A DNA stretch of 64,000 nucleotides from Lutraria lutraria (Eukaryota > Mollusca > Bivalvia > Venerida > Mactridae). Positions 21,303 through 36,300 of the stretch are shown here, in pieces. How positions within the stretch are numbered: position 1 is the stretch's first letter; every line of letters starts with the position of its first letter. Both the position numbers and the translations under genes were made by a program. The stretch covers positions 12,378,716 to 12,442,715 of the forward strand of contig OZ026842.1 of assembly GCA_964023205.1 (NCBI GenBank). Reading direction: 5' to 3'. The notes beneath the pieces were generated by a model. The model was not told the origin of the DNA. It made no database searches and saw nothing but the letters and a program-made list of their open reading frames with translations.

Positions 21303-22160
21303 CTAGAAAACAGATAGAGAGACATTCAATAAACAGTGAACAAGCAGAAAATCTTACAAAACAAATTTTGCATATCTGAAATACCCACGGGAGCTAAGAC
21401 GATAAATCTGGAAAATGAAAACCAGTCAACAATTTACTTTATCCCCTCATTGGTTGCTTCGGTACTGTTTCCTAATTAAAGTAGAGCAGCATACCAAGAC
21501 TGGATACCAAATCTTTGTTCCCAAATTGTACCACAGTATTATTAGAATAGATAGCTTTCTATAGCAGTGACTAGCCCGGTGTGCATGAATTTTGATGCCA
21601 ACCAAAGTACTATGTTTTTCTACATCAGTCATGCAGTTGTTAAACCACGTTCCTGTTCCATGTTGCAGTGCAAGTCTATTTTAAGTTCAGTTTCCATGAG
21701 TACTTTCAGTACTTTGATTGCATGATGATTTCACTTTAGGACCAACAATGTTAGTTCATAAAGAATGAATACAGAAAGATTTATTTGAGTTAATCAGGGT
21801 TGATATTTGACTATGTTACAGATTCATTCATTAAGGCAAAAGTATAGTTGCATATTTCTGCATACTTTATTTAGATTACTTTTGTGGTATTGGCTAAAAC
21901 AGAAATGATATATTCAAAGGATATTTGCATGGAAACCACTCAAAAAGCGCCACCTAGTGGAGTGGCATGTTTTTCGTTGATTTTCATAATTTCATTAATT
22001 TTGTATATTAAGTTATACAATTTACATAACTGCAATGCTGAATCATTTCCAAATCCAAACAAGAGCGCCTCATGTTGGAGCAATAGACACCCGAAACGTG
22101 TGCCATTGGAGATGATACATTGAGGGATGAATGATGTATTTATATTTATTATGCTGAATG
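21303..22160. other. Non-coding DNA, possibly intronic
   Basis: Less repetitive than its surroundings. It holds short minus-strand openings (21,447-21,632) that could include an exon but have no recognisable domain. The CTCF-like site at 21,947 is inside it. Confidence 0.3.
21947..21960 (-). promoter_or_regulatory. CTCF-like binding site
   Basis: The plus strand reads GCGCCACCTAGTGG; its reverse complement CCACTAGGTGGCGC fits the CTCF core consensus CCASYAGRKGGCRS at all 14 positions. CTCF is a bilaterian insulator protein. Binding is not shown by sequence alone, and the site could belong to an unrecognised dispersed repeat. Confidence 0.45.
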
Positions 22161-22170
22161 TGTTTAAAAC

Positions 22171-22370
22171 GCACTTAGTGACCCTGTGAACCAGTTTTAG
22201 ACCCTAAATAATCCATATTGGAAGTTGACCTAGACATCAAGTAGATGCAACTACTGACCAAGTTTGGTGAAGATCTGATGTACACTATTTGAATAAGTGT
22301 CAGTATATCGTGTTGAATGTAGAAAATGCACTAAGTGACCATATGACCTAGTTTTTTTTTATAAAAATAC
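22171..22370 (+). repeat. Degenerate TGACC-family repeat, about two units
   Basis: GCACTTAGTGACCCTGTGAA (about 22,172) and GCACTAAGTGACCATATGAC (about 22,329) start two diverged units about 157 bases apart. GACCAAGTTTGGTGAAGATC lies between them. It is the same wider family as the array at 20.6-21.2 kb. Confidence 0.55.
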
Positions 22371-22444
22371 AAGAATGTTATATTTTGTCATTAATACATC
22401 TTAAAAGATGTCGAACAAACTCTGTAGGGGTGGTAACTAAAACT

Positions 22445-22458
22445 AGAGCTGTCACAAA
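22445..22458 (+). repeat. Edge of a dispersed repeat cut by the gap
   Basis: AGAGCTGTCACAAA resembles the start of a frequent bivalve dispersed element (AGAGCTGTCAC). The rest is lost in the run of N, so identity is tentative. Confidence 0.25.
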
Positions 22459-22658
22459 NNNNNNNNNNNNNNNNNNNNNNNNNNNNNNNNNNNNNNNNNN
22501 NNNNNNNNNNNNNNNNNNNNNNNNNNNNNNNNNNNNNNNNNNNNNNNNNNNNNNNNNNNNNNNNNNNNNNNNNNNNNNNNNNNNNNNNNNNNNNNNNNNN
22601 NNNNNNNNNNNNNNNNNNNNNNNNNNNNNNNNNNNNNNNNNNNNNNNNNNNNNNNNNN
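22459..22658. other. Assembly gap of exactly 200 N
   Basis: A round-number N run marks a scaffold join of unknown real size. It lies precisely between unique-type DNA and the satellite, so the true left boundary of the array is not seen. Confidence 0.98.
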
Positions 22659-22800
22659 TATCCCTACGCTAATATGTACTATAAATTTAACCTCTGTAGA
22701 GAAACAACCTCTCTATAACAACACCTTCAAAGTATCCCTACGCTAATATTTACTATAAATTTAACCTCTGTAGAGAAACAACCTCTCTATAACAACACCG

Positions 22801-25800
22801 TCAAATTATTCCTATACTAATATGTACTATAAATTTAACCTCTGTAGAGAAACAATTTCTCTATAACAACACTGTCAAAAGTTCTGTATGCTAAAATGTA
22901 CTATAAATTTAACCTTTGTGGAAAAACATCCTCTGTATAACAACACTGTCAAAGTATCCCTACGCTAATATGTACTATAAATTTAACCTCTGTAGAGAAA
23001 CAACCTCTGTATAACAACACCTTCAAAGTATCCCTACGCTAATATTTACTATAAATTTAACCTCTGTAGAGAAACAACCTCTGTATAACAACACCGTCAA
23101 AGTATCCCTACGCTAATATGTGCTATAAATTTAACCTCTGTAGAGAAACAACCTCTGTATAACAACACCGTCAAAGTTTCCCTAAGCTAATATGTACTAT
23201 AAATTTAACCTCTGTAGAGAAACAACCTCTCCATAACAACACCTTCAAAGTATCCCTACGCTAATATGTACTATAAATGTAACCTCTGTAGAGAAACAAC
23301 CTCTCTATAACAACACCGTCAAAGTATCCCTACGCTAATATGTACTATAAATTTAACCTCTGTAGAGAAACAACCTCTGTATAACAACACCGTCAAAGTT
23401 TCCCTAAGCTAATATGTACTATAAATTTAACCTCTGTAGAGAAACAACCTCTCCATAACAACACCTTCAAAGTATCCCTAAGCTAATATGTACTATAAAT
23501 TTAACCTCTGTAGAGAAACAACCTCTCCATAACAACACCTTCAAAGTATCCCTACGCTAATATGTACTATAAATTTAACCTCTGTAGAGAAAGAACCTCT
23601 GCATAACAACACCTTCAAAGTATCCCTACGCTAATATGTACTATGAATTTAACCTCTGTAGAGAAACAACCTCTCTATAACAACACCTTCAAAGTATACC
23701 TACGATAATATGTACCATAAATTTAACTTCTGTAGAGAAACAACCTCTCTATAACAACACCGTCAAAGTTTCCCTACGCTAATATGTACTATGAATTTAA
23801 CCTCTGTTAGAGAAACAACCTCTGTATAACAACACCTTCAAAGTATCCCTACGCTAATATGTACTATAAATTTAACCTCTGTAGAGAAACAACCCCTCTA
23901 TAACAACACCTTCAAAGTATCCCTACGCTACTATGTACTATAAATTTAACCATAGCAGAGAAACAACCTCTGTATAACAACACCTCCAATGTTTCCCTAA
24001 GCCAATATGTACTATAAATTTAACCTCTGTAGAGAAACAACCTCTGTATAACAACACCTTCAAAGTTTCCCTAAGCTAATATTTACTATAAATTTATCCT
24101 CTGTAGAGAAACAACCTCTCTATAACAACACCGTCAAAGTATCCCTACGCTAATATGTACTATAAATTTAACCTCTGTAGAGAAACAACCTCTCTATAAC
24201 AACACCTTCAAAGTATCCGTAAGCTAATATGTACTATGAATTTAACCTCTGTAGAGAAACAACCTCTCTATAACAACACCGTCAAAGTATCCCTACGCTA
24301 CTATGTACTATAAATTTAACCTTTGCAGAGAAACAACCTCTGTATAACAACACCTCCAATGTTTACCTAAGCTAATATGTACTATAAATTTAACCTCTGT
24401 AGAGAAACAACCTCTGTATAACAATACCTTCAAAGTTTCCCTAAGCTAATATTTACTATAAATTTAACCTCTATAGAGAAACAACCTCTCTATAACAGCA
24501 CCTTCAAAGTATCCCTATACTAATATGTACTATAAATCTAACCTCTGTAGAGAAACAACCTCTCTATAACAACACCGTCAAAATTTCTGTATGCTAAAAT
24601 GTACTATACATTTAACCTTTGTGGAAAAACAACCTCTGTATAACAACACTGACAAAGTATCCCTACGCTAATATGTACTATAAATTTAACCTCTGTAGAG
24701 AAACAACCTCTCTATAACAACACCTTCAAAGTATCCCTACGTTAATATTTACTATAAATTTAACCTCTGCAGAGAAACAACCTTTCTAGAACAACCTCTC
24801 TATAACACCTCCAATGTTTCCCTACGCTATTATTTACTATAAATTAAACCTCTGTAGAGAAACAACCTCTCTATAACAACACCGTCAAAGTATCCCTATG
24901 CTAATATGTACTATGAATTAAACCTCTGTAGAGAAACAACCTCTCTATAACAACACAGTCAATGTATCCCTAAGCTAATATGTACTATAAATTTAACCTC
25001 TGTAGAGAAACAACCTCTCCATAACAACACCTTCAAAGTATCCCTACGCTAATATGTACCATAAATTTAACCTCTGTAGAGAAACAACCTCTCCATAACA
25101 ACACCTTCAAAGTATCCCTACGCTAATACATACTATAAATTTAACCTCTGTAGAGAAACAACCTCTCTATAACAACACCGTCAAAGTATCCCTACGCTAA
25201 TATGTACTATGAATTTAACCTCTGTAGAGAAACAACCTCTCTATAACAACACCGTCAAAGTATCCCTACGGTAATATGTACTATAAATTTAACCTCTGTA
25301 GAGAAACAACCTCTCTATAACAACACCGTCAAAGTATCCCTACGCTAATACATACTATGAATTTAACCTCTGTAGAGAAACAACCTCTCTATAACAACAC
25401 CGTCAAAGTATCCCTACGCTAATACATACTATGAATTTAACCTCAGTAGAGAAACAACCTCTCTATAACAACACCTTGAAAACTATCCCTACGCTAATAT
25501 GTACCATAAATTTAACCTCTGTAGAGAAACAACCTCTCTATAACAACACCGTCAAAGTTTCCCTACACTAAAATGAACTATGAATTTAACCTCTGTAGAG
25601 AAACAACCTCTCTATAACAACACCTTCAAAGTATCCCTACGCTAATATGTGCTATGAATTTAACCTCTGTAGAGAAACAACCTCTCTATAACAAGACTTT
25701 AAAAGTTTCACTAAGCTAAAATTTACTATAAATTTAACCTCTGTAGAGAAACAACCTCTCTATAACAACACCTTCAAAGTATCCCTACGCTAATATTTAC

Positions 25801-28068
25801 TATAAATTTAACCTCTGTAGAGAAACAACCTCTCTATAACAACACCTTCAAAGTATCCCTACGCTAATATTTACTATAAATTTAACCTCTGTAGAGAAAC
25901 AACCTCTCTATAACAACACCGTCAAATTATTCCTATACTAATATGTACTATAAATTTAACCTCTGTAGAGAAACAATTTCTCTATAACAACACTGTCAAA
26001 AGTTCTGTATGCTAAAATGTACTATAAATTTAACCTTTGTGGAAAAACAACCTCTGTATAACAACACTGTCAAAGTATCCCTACGCTAATATGTACTATA
26101 AATTTAACCTCTGTAGAGAAACAACCTCTCTATAACAACACCTTCAAAGTATCCCTACGCTAATATTTACTATAAATTTAACCTCTGTAGAGAAACAACC
26201 TCTGTATAACAACACCGTCAAAGTATCCCTACGCTAATATGTACTATAAATTTAACCTCTGTAGAGAAATAACCTCTGTATAACAACACCGTCAAAGTTT
26301 CCCTAAGCTAATATGTACTATAAATTTAACCTCTGTAGAGAAACAACCTCTCCATAACAACACCTTCAAAGTATCCCTACGCTAATATGTACTATAAATG
26401 TAACCTCTGTAGAGAAACAACCTCTCTATAACAACACCGTCAAAGTATCCCTACGCTAATATGTACTATAAATTTAACCTCTGTAGAGAAAGAACCTCTC
26501 CATAACAACACCTTCAAAGTATCCCTACGCTAATATGTACTATGAATTTAACCTCTGTAGAGAAACAACCTCTCTATAACAACACCTTCAAAGTATACCT
26601 ACAATAATATGTACCATAAATTTAACCTCTGTAGAGAAACAACCTCTCTATAACAACACCGTCAAAGTTTCCCTACGCTAATATGTACTATGAATTTAAC
26701 CTCTATAGAGAAACAACCTCTCTATAACAACACCTTCAAAGTATCCCTACGCTAATATGTACTATAAATTTAACCTCTGTAGAGAAACAACCCCTCTATA
26801 ACAACACCTTCAAAGTATCCCTACGCTACTATGTACTATAAATTTAACCATAGCAGAGAAACAACCTCTGTATAACAACACCTCCAATGTTTCCCTAAGC
26901 TAATATGTACTATAAATTTAACCTCTGTAGAGAAACAACCTCTGTATAACAACACCTTCAAAGTTTCCCTAAGCTAATATTTACTATAAATTTAACCTCT
27001 GTAGAGAAACAACCTCTCTATAACAACACCGTCAAAGTATCCCTATGCTAATATGTACTATGAATTTAACCTCTGTAGAGAAACAACCTCTCTATAACAA
27101 CACCGTCAAAGTATCCCTACGCTACTATGTACTATAAATTTAACCTCTGCAGAGAAACAACCTCTGTATAACAACACCTTCAACGTTTCCCTACGCTAAT
27201 ATGAACTATAAATTTAACCTCTGCAGAGAAACAACCTCTCTATAACAACACCGTCAATGTATCCCTAAGCTAATATGTACTATAAATTTAACCTCTGTAG
27301 AGAAACAACCTCTCCATAACAACACCTTCAAAGTATCCCTACGCTAATATGTACCATAAATTTAACCTCTGTAGAGAAACAACCTCTCCATAACAACACC
27401 TTCAAAATATCCCTACGCTAATACATACTATAAATTTAACCTCTGTAGAGAAACAACCTCTCTATAACAACACCGTCAAAGTATCCCTACGATAATATGT
27501 ACTATGAATTTAACCTCTGTAGAGAAACAACCTCTCTATAACAACACCGTCAAAGTATCCCTACGGTAATATGTACTATGAATTTAACCTCTGTAGAGAA
27601 ACAACCTCTCTATAACAACACCGTCAAAGTATCCCTATGCTAATACATACTATGAATTTAACCTCTGTAGAGAAACAACCTCTCTATAACAACACCGTCA
27701 AAGTATCCCTACGCTAATATGTACTATGAATTTAACCTCTGTAGAGAAACAACCTCTCTATAACAACACCGTAAAAGTATCCCTACGCTAATACATACTA
27801 TGAATTTAACCTCTGTAGAGAAACAACCTCTCTATAACAACACCTTGAAAACTATCCCTACGCTAATATGTACCATAAATTTAACCTCTGTAGAGAAACA
27901 ACCTCTCTATAACAACACCTTCAAAGTATCCCTACGCTAATATGTACTATAAATTTAACCTCTGTAGAGAAACAACCTCTCTATAACAACACCTTCAAAG
28001 TATCCCTACGCTAATATTTACTATAAATTTAACCTCTGTAGAGAAACAACCTCTCTATAACAACACCG
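22801..28068 (+). repeat. HOR type A, copy 1 (71 monomers, 5,268 bp)
   Basis: The phase is set by the rare TCAAATTATT variant. It is one base longer than the next two copies because of an extra T in a TGTTAGAG word at about 23,806. It also differs at 27,492 (GATAAT instead of GCTAAT). An internal TCAAATTATT at 25,922 divides the unit into sub-blocks of 42 and 29 monomers, which are themselves related. Confidence 0.93.
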
Positions 28069-31000
28069 TCAAATTATTCCTATACTAATATGTACTATAA
28101 ATTTAACCTCTGTAGAGAAACAATTTCTCTATAACAACACTGTCAAAAGTTCTGTATGCTAAAATGTACTATAAATTTAACCTTTGTGGAAAAACATCCT
28201 CTGTATAACAACACTGTCAAAGTATCCCTACGCTAATATGTACTATAAATTTAACCTCTGTAGAGAAACAACCTCTGTATAACAACACCTTCAAAGTATC
28301 CCTACGCTAATATTTACTATAAATTTAACCTCTGTAGAGAAACAACCTCTGTATAACAACACCGTCAAAGTATCCCTACGCTAATATGTGCTATAAATTT
28401 AACCTCTGTAGAGAAACAACCTCTGTATAACAACACCGTCAAAGTTTCCCTAAGCTAATATGTACTATAAATTTAACCTCTGTAGAGAAACAACCTCTCC
28501 ATAACAACACCTTCAAAGTATCCCTACGCTAATATGTACTATAAATGTAACCTCTGTAGAGAAACAACCTCTCTATAACAACACCGTCAAAGTATCCCTA
28601 CGCTAATATGTACTATAAATTTAACCTCTGTAGAGAAACAACCTCTGTATAACAACACCGTCAAAGTTTCCCTAAGCTAATATGTACTATAAATTTAACC
28701 TCTGTAGAGAAACAACCTCTCCATAACAACACCTTCAAAGTATCCCTAAGCTAATATGTACTATAAATTTAACCTCTGTAGAGAAACAACCTCTCCATAA
28801 CAACACCTTCAAAGTATCCCTACGCTAATATGTACTATAAATTTAACCTCTGTAGAGAAAGAACCTCTGCATAACAACACCTTCAAAGTATCCCTACGCT
28901 AATATGTACTATGAATTTAACCTCTGTAGAGAAACAACCTCTCTATAACAACACCTTCAAAGTATACCTACGATAATATGTACCATAAATTTAACTTCTG
29001 TAGAGAAACAACCTCTCTATAACAACACCGTCAAAGTTTCCCTACGCTAATATGTACTATGAATTTAACCTCTGTAGAGAAACAACCTCTGTATAACAAC
29101 ACCTTCAAAGTATCCCTACGCTAATATGTACTATAAATTTAACCTCTGTAGAGAAACAACCCCTCTATAACAACACCTTCAAAGTATCCCTACGCTACTA
29201 TGTACTATAAATTTAACCATAGCAGAGAAACAACCTCTGTATAACAACACCTCCAATGTTTCCCTAAGCCAATATGTACTATAAATTTAACCTCTGTAGA
29301 GAAACAACCTCTGTATAACAACACCTTCAAAGTTTCCCTAAGCTAATATTTACTATAAATTTATCCTCTGTAGAGAAACAACCTCTCTATAACAACACCG
29401 TCAAAGTATCCCTACGCTAATATGTACTATAAATTTAACCTCTGTAGAGAAACAACCTCTCTATAACAACACCTTCAAAGTATCCGTAAGCTAATATGTA
29501 CTATGAATTTAACCTCTGTAGAGAAACAACCTCTCTATAACAACACCGTCAAAGTATCCCTACGCTACTATGTACTATAAATTTAACCTTTGCAGAGAAA
29601 CAACCTCTGTATAACAACACCTCCAATGTTTACCTAAGCTAATATGTACTATAAATTTAACCTCTGTAGAGAAACAACCTCTGTATAACAATACCTTCAA
29701 AGTTTCCCTAAGCTAATATTTACTATAAATTTAACCTCTATAGAGAAACAACCTCTCTATAACAGCACCTTCAAAGTATCCCTATACTAATATGTACTAT
29801 AAATCTAACCTCTGTAGAGAAACAACCTCTCTATAACAACACCGTCAAAATTTCTGTATGCTAAAATGTACTATACATTTAACCTTTGTGGAAAAACAAC
29901 CTCTGTATAACAACACTGACAAAGTATCCCTACGCTAATATGTACTATAAATTTAACCTCTGTAGAGAAACAACCTCTCTATAACAACACCTTCAAAGTA
30001 TCCCTACGTTAATATTTACTATAAATTTAACCTCTGCAGAGAAACAACCTTTCTAGAACAACCTCTCTATAACACCTCCAATGTTTCCCTACGCTATTAT
30101 TTACTATAAATTAAACCTCTGTAGAGAAACAACCTCTCTATAACAACACCGTCAAAGTATCCCTATGCTAATATGTACTATGAATTAAACCTCTGTAGAG
30201 AAACAACCTCTCTATAACAACACAGTCAATGTATCCCTAAGCTAATATGTACTATAAATTTAACCTCTGTAGAGAAACAACCTCTCCATAACAACACCTT
30301 CAAAGTATCCCTACGCTAATATGTACCATAAATTTAACCTCTGTAGAGAAACAACCTCTCCATAACAACACCTTCAAAGTATCCCTACGCTAATACATAC
30401 TATAAATTTAACCTCTGTAGAGAAACAACCTCTCTATAACAACACCGTCAAAGTATCCCTACGCTAATATGTACTATGAATTTAACCTCTGTAGAGAAAC
30501 AACCTCTCTATAACAACACCGTCAAAGTATCCCTACGGTAATATGTACTATAAATTTAACCTCTGTAGAGAAACAACCTCTCTATAACAACACCGTCAAA
30601 GTATCCCTACGCTAATACATACTATGAATTTAACCTCTGTAGAGAAACAACCTCTCTATAACAACACCGTCAAAGTATCCCTACGCTAATACATACTATG
30701 AATTTAACCTCAGTAGAGAAACAACCTCTCTATAACAACACCTTGAAAACTATCCCTACGCTAATATGTACCATAAATTTAACCTCTGTAGAGAAACAAC
30801 CTCTCTATAACAACACCGTCAAAGTTTCCCTACACTAAAATGAACTATGAATTTAACCTCTGTAGAGAAACAACCTCTCTATAACAACACCTTCAAAGTA
30901 TCCCTACGCTAATATGTGCTATGAATTTAACCTCTGTAGAGAAACAACCTCTCTATAACAAGACTTTAAAAGTTTCACTAAGCTAAAATTTACTATAAAT

Positions 31001-33335
31001 TTAACCTCTGTAGAGAAACAACCTCTCTATAACAACACCTTCAAAGTATCCCTACGCTAATATTTACTATAAATTTAACCTCTGTAGAGAAACAACCTCT
31101 CTATAACAACACCTTCAAAGTATCCCTACGCTAATATTTACTATAAATTTAACCTCTGTAGAGAAACAACCTCTCTATAACAACACCGTCAAATTATTCC
31201 TATACTAATATGTACTATAAATTTAACCTCTGTAGAGAAACAATTTCTCTATAACAACACTGTCAAAAGTTCTGTATGCTAAAATGTACTATAAATTTAA
31301 CCTTTGTGGAAAAACAACCTCTGTATAACAACACTGTCAAAGTATCCCTACGCTAATATGTACTATAAATTTAACCTCTGTAGAGAAACAACCTCTCTAT
31401 AACAACACCTTCAAAGTATCCCTACGCTAATATTTACTATAAATTTAACCTCTGTAGAGAAACAACCTCTGTATAACAACACCGTCAAAGTATCCCTACG
31501 CTAATATGTACTATAAATTTAACCTCTGTAGAGAAATAACCTCTGTATAACAACACCGTCAAAGTTTCCCTAAGCTAATATGTACTATAAATTTAACCTC
31601 TGTAGAGAAACAACCTCTCCATAACAACACCTTCAAAGTATCCCTACGCTAATATGTACTATAAATGTAACCTCTGTAGAGAAACAACCTCTCTATAACA
31701 ACACCGTCAAAGTATCCCTACGCTAATATGTACTATAAATTTAACCTCTGTAGAGAAAGAACCTCTCCATAACAACACCTTCAAAGTATCCCTACGCTAA
31801 TATGTACTATGAATTTAACCTCTGTAGAGAAACAACCTCTCTATAACAACACCTTCAAAGTATACCTACAATAATATGTACCATAAATTTAACCTCTGTA
31901 GAGAAACAACCTCTCTATAACAACACCGTCAAAGTTTCCCTACGCTAATATGTACTATGAATTTAACCTCTATAGAGAAACAACCTCTCTATAACAACAC
32001 CTTCAAAGTATCCCTACGCTAATATGTACTATAAATTTAACCTCTGTAGAGAAACAACCCCTCTATAACAACACCTTCAAAGTATCCCTACGCTACTATG
32101 TACTATAAATTTAACCATAGCAGAGAAACAACCTCTGTATAACAACACCTCCAATGTTTCCCTAAGCTAATATGTACTATAAATTTAACCTCTGTAGAGA
32201 AACAACCTCTGTATAACAACACCTTCAAAGTTTCCCTAAGCTAATATTTACTATAAATTTAACCTCTGTAGAGAAACAACCTCTCTATAACAACACCGTC
32301 AAAGTATCCCTATGCTAATATGTACTATGAATTTAACCTCTATAGAGAAACAACCTCTCTATAACAACACCGTCAAAGTATCCCTACGCTACTATGTACT
32401 ATAAATTTAACCTCTGCAGAGAAACAACCTCTGTATAACAACACCTTCAACGTTTCCCTACGCTAATATGAACTATAAATTTAACCTCTGCAGAGAAACA
32501 ACCTCTCTATAACAACACCGTCAATGTATCCCTAAGCTAATATGTACTATAAATTTAACCTCTGTAGAGAAACAACCTCTCCATAACAACACCTTCAAAG
32601 TATCCCTACGCTAATATGTACCATAAATTTAACCTCTGTAGAGAAACAACCTCTCCATAACAACACCTTCAAAATATCCCTACGCTAATACATACTATAA
32701 ATTTAACCTCTGTAGAGAAACAACCTCTCTATAACAACACCGTCAAAGTATCCCTACGCTAATATGTACTATGAATTTAACCTCTGTAGAGAAACAACCT
32801 CTCTATAACAACACCGTCAAAGTATCCCTACGGTAATATGTACTATGAATTTAACCTCTGTAGAGAAACAACCTCTCTATAACAACACCGTCAAAGTATC
32901 CCTATGCTAATACATACTATGAATTTAACCTCTGTAGAGAAACAACCTCTCTATAACAACACCGTCAAAGTATCCCTACGCTAATATGTACTATGAATTT
33001 AACCTCTGTAGAGAAACAACCTCTCTATAACAACACCGTAAAAGTATCCCTACGCTAATACATACTATGAATTTAACCTCTGTAGAGAAACAACCTCTCT
33101 ATAACAACACCTTGAAAACTATCCCTACGCTAATATGTACCATAAATTTAACCTCTGTAGAGAAACAACCTCTCTATAACAACACCTTCAAAGTATCCCT
33201 ACGCTAATATGTACTATAAATTTAACCTCTGTAGAGAAACAACCTCTCTATAACAACACCTTCAAAGTATCCCTACGCTAATATTTACTATAAATTTAAC
33301 CTCTGTAGAGAAACAACCTCTCTATAACAACACCG
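28069..33335 (+). repeat. HOR type A, copy 2 (71 monomers, 5,267 bp)
   Basis: The length equals 71 x 74 plus 11 for the 85-base monomer (about 30,040) and 1 for each of two 75-base monomers. By eye it differs from copy 1 at only a few sites, including A at 32,342 where copies 1 and 3 have G. Confidence 0.93.
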
Positions 33336-36300
33336 TCAAATTATTCCTATACTAATATGTACTATAAATTTAACCTCTGTAGAGAAACAATTTCTCTATA
33401 ACAACACTGTCAAAAGTTCTGTATGCTAAAATGTACTATAAATTTAACCTTTGTGGAAAAACATCCTCTGTATAACAACACTGTCAAAGTATCCCTACGC
33501 TAATATGTACTATAAATTTAACCTCTGTAGAGAAACAACCTCTGTATAACAACACCTTCAAAGTATCCCTACGCTAATATTTACTATAAATTTAACCTCT
33601 GTAGAGAAACAACCTCTGTATAACAACACCGTCAAAGTATCCCTACGCTAATATGTGCTATAAATTTAACCTCTGTAGAGAAACAACCTCTGTATAACAA
33701 CACCGTCAAAGTTTCCCTAAGCTAATATGTACTATAAATTTAACCTCTGTAGAGAAACAACCTCTCCATAACAACACCTTCAAAGTATCCCTACGCTAAT
33801 ATGTACTATAAATGTAACCTCTGTAGAGAAACAACCTCTCTATAACAACACCGTCAAAGTATCCCTACGCTAATATGTACTATAAATTTAACCTCTGTAG
33901 AGAAACAACCTCTGTATAACAACACCGTCAAAGTTTCCCTAAGCTAATATGTACTATAAATTTAACCTCTGTAGAGAAACAACCTCTCCATAACAACACC
34001 TTCAAAGTATCCCTAAGCTAATATGTACTATAAATTTAACCTCTGTAGAGAAACAACCTCTCCATAACAACACCTTCAAAGTATCCCTACGCTAATATGT
34101 ACTATAAATTTAACCTCTGTAGAGAAAGAACCTCTGCATAACAACACCTTCAAAGTATCCCTACGCTAATATGTACTATGAATTTAACCTCTGTAGAGAA
34201 ACAACCTCTCTATAACAACACCTTCAAAGTATACCTACGATAATATGTACCATAAATTTAACTTCTGTAGAGAAACAACCTCTCTATAACAACACCGTCA
34301 AAGTTTCCCTACGCTAATATGTACTATGAATTTAACCTCTGTAGAGAAACAACCTCTGTATAACAACACCTTCAAAGTATCCCTACGCTAATATGTACTA
34401 TAAATTTAACCTCTGTAGAGAAACAACCCCTCTATAACAACACCTTCAAAGTATCCCTACGCTACTATGTACTATAAATTTAACCATAGCAGAGAAACAA
34501 CCTCTGTATAACAACACCTCCAATGTTTCCCTAAGCCAATATGTACTATAAATTTAACCTCTGTAGAGAAACAACCTCTGTATAACAACACCTTCAAAGT
34601 TTCCCTAAGCTAATATTTACTATAAATTTATCCTCTGTAGAGAAACAACCTCTCTATAACAACACCGTCAAAGTATCCCTACGCTAATATGTACTATAAA
34701 TTTAACCTCTGTAGAGAAACAACCTCTCTATAACAACACCTTCAAAGTATCCGTAAGCTAATATGTACTATGAATTTAACCTCTGTAGAGAAACAACCTC
34801 TCTATAACAACACCGTCAAAGTATCCCTACGCTACTATGTACTATAAATTTAACCTTTGCAGAGAAACAACCTCTGTATAACAACACCTCCAATGTTTAC
34901 CTAAGCTAATATGTACTATAAATTTAACCTCTGTAGAGAAACAACCTCTGTATAACAATACCTTCAAAGTTTCCCTAAGCTAATATTTACTATAAATTTA
35001 ACCTCTATAGAGAAACAACCTCTCTATAACAGCACCTTCAAAGTATCCCTATACTAATATGTACTATAAATCTAACCTCTGTAGAGAAACAACCTCTCTA
35101 TAACAACACCGTCAAAATTTCTGTATGCTAAAATGTACTATACATTTAACCTTTGTGGAAAAACAACCTCTGTATAACAACACTGACAAAGTATCCCTAC
35201 GCTAATATGTACTATAAATTTAACCTCTGTAGAGAAACAACCTCTCTATAACAACACCTTCAAAGTATCCCTACGTTAATATTTACTATAAATTTAACCT
35301 CTGCAGAGAAACAACCTTTCTAGAACAACCTCTCTATAACACCTCCAATGTTTCCCTACGCTATTATTTACTATAAATTAAACCTCTGTAGAGAAACAAC
35401 CTCTCTATAACAACACCGTCAAAGTATCCCTATGCTAATATGTACTATGAATTAAACCTCTGTAGAGAAACAACCTCTCTATAACAACACAGTCAATGTA
35501 TCCCTAAGCTAATATGTACTATAAATTTAACCTCTGTAGAGAAACAACCTCTCCATAACAACACCTTCAAAGTATCCCTACGCTAATATGTACCATAAAT
35601 TTAACCTCTGTAGAGAAACAACCTCTCCATAACAACACCTTCAAAGTATCCCTACGCTAATACATACTATAAATTTAACCTCTGTAGAGAAACAACCTCT
35701 CTATAACAACACCGTCAAAGTATCCCTACGCTAATATGTACTATGAATTTAACCTCTGTAGAGAAACAACCTCTCTATAACAACACCGTCAAAGTATCCC
35801 TACGGTAATATGTACTATAAATTTAACCTCTGTAGAGAAACAACCTCTCTATAACAACACCGTCAAAGTATCCCTACGCTAATACATACTATGAATTTAA
35901 CCTCTGTAGAGAAACAACCTCTCTATAACAACACCGTCAAAGTATCCCTACGCTAATACATACTATGAATTTAACCTCAGTAGAGAAACAACCTCTCTAT
36001 AACAACACCTTGAAAACTATCCCTACGCTAATATGTACCATAAATTTAACCTCTGTAGAGAAACAACCTCTCTATAACAACACCGTCAAAGTTTCCCTAC
36101 ACTAAAATGAACTATGAATTTAACCTCTGTAGAGAAACAACCTCTCTATAACAACACCTTCAAAGTATCCCTACGCTAATATGTGCTATGAATTTAACCT
36201 CTGTAGAGAAACAACCTCTCTATAACAAGACTTTAAAAGTTTCACTAAGCTAAAATTTACTATAAATTTAACCTCTGTAGAGAAACAACCTCTCTATAAC

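Noticed and set aside
1..22458. tRNA, rRNA or tRNA-derived SINE
   Set aside because: No A/B-box pair with a cloverleaf and no rRNA-like conserved segment was recognised by eye; a covariance-model scan would be decisive.
22385..22672. 95-codon plus-strand opening
   Set aside because: Most of it is the 200-N gap; it is open only because N is read as unknown residues.
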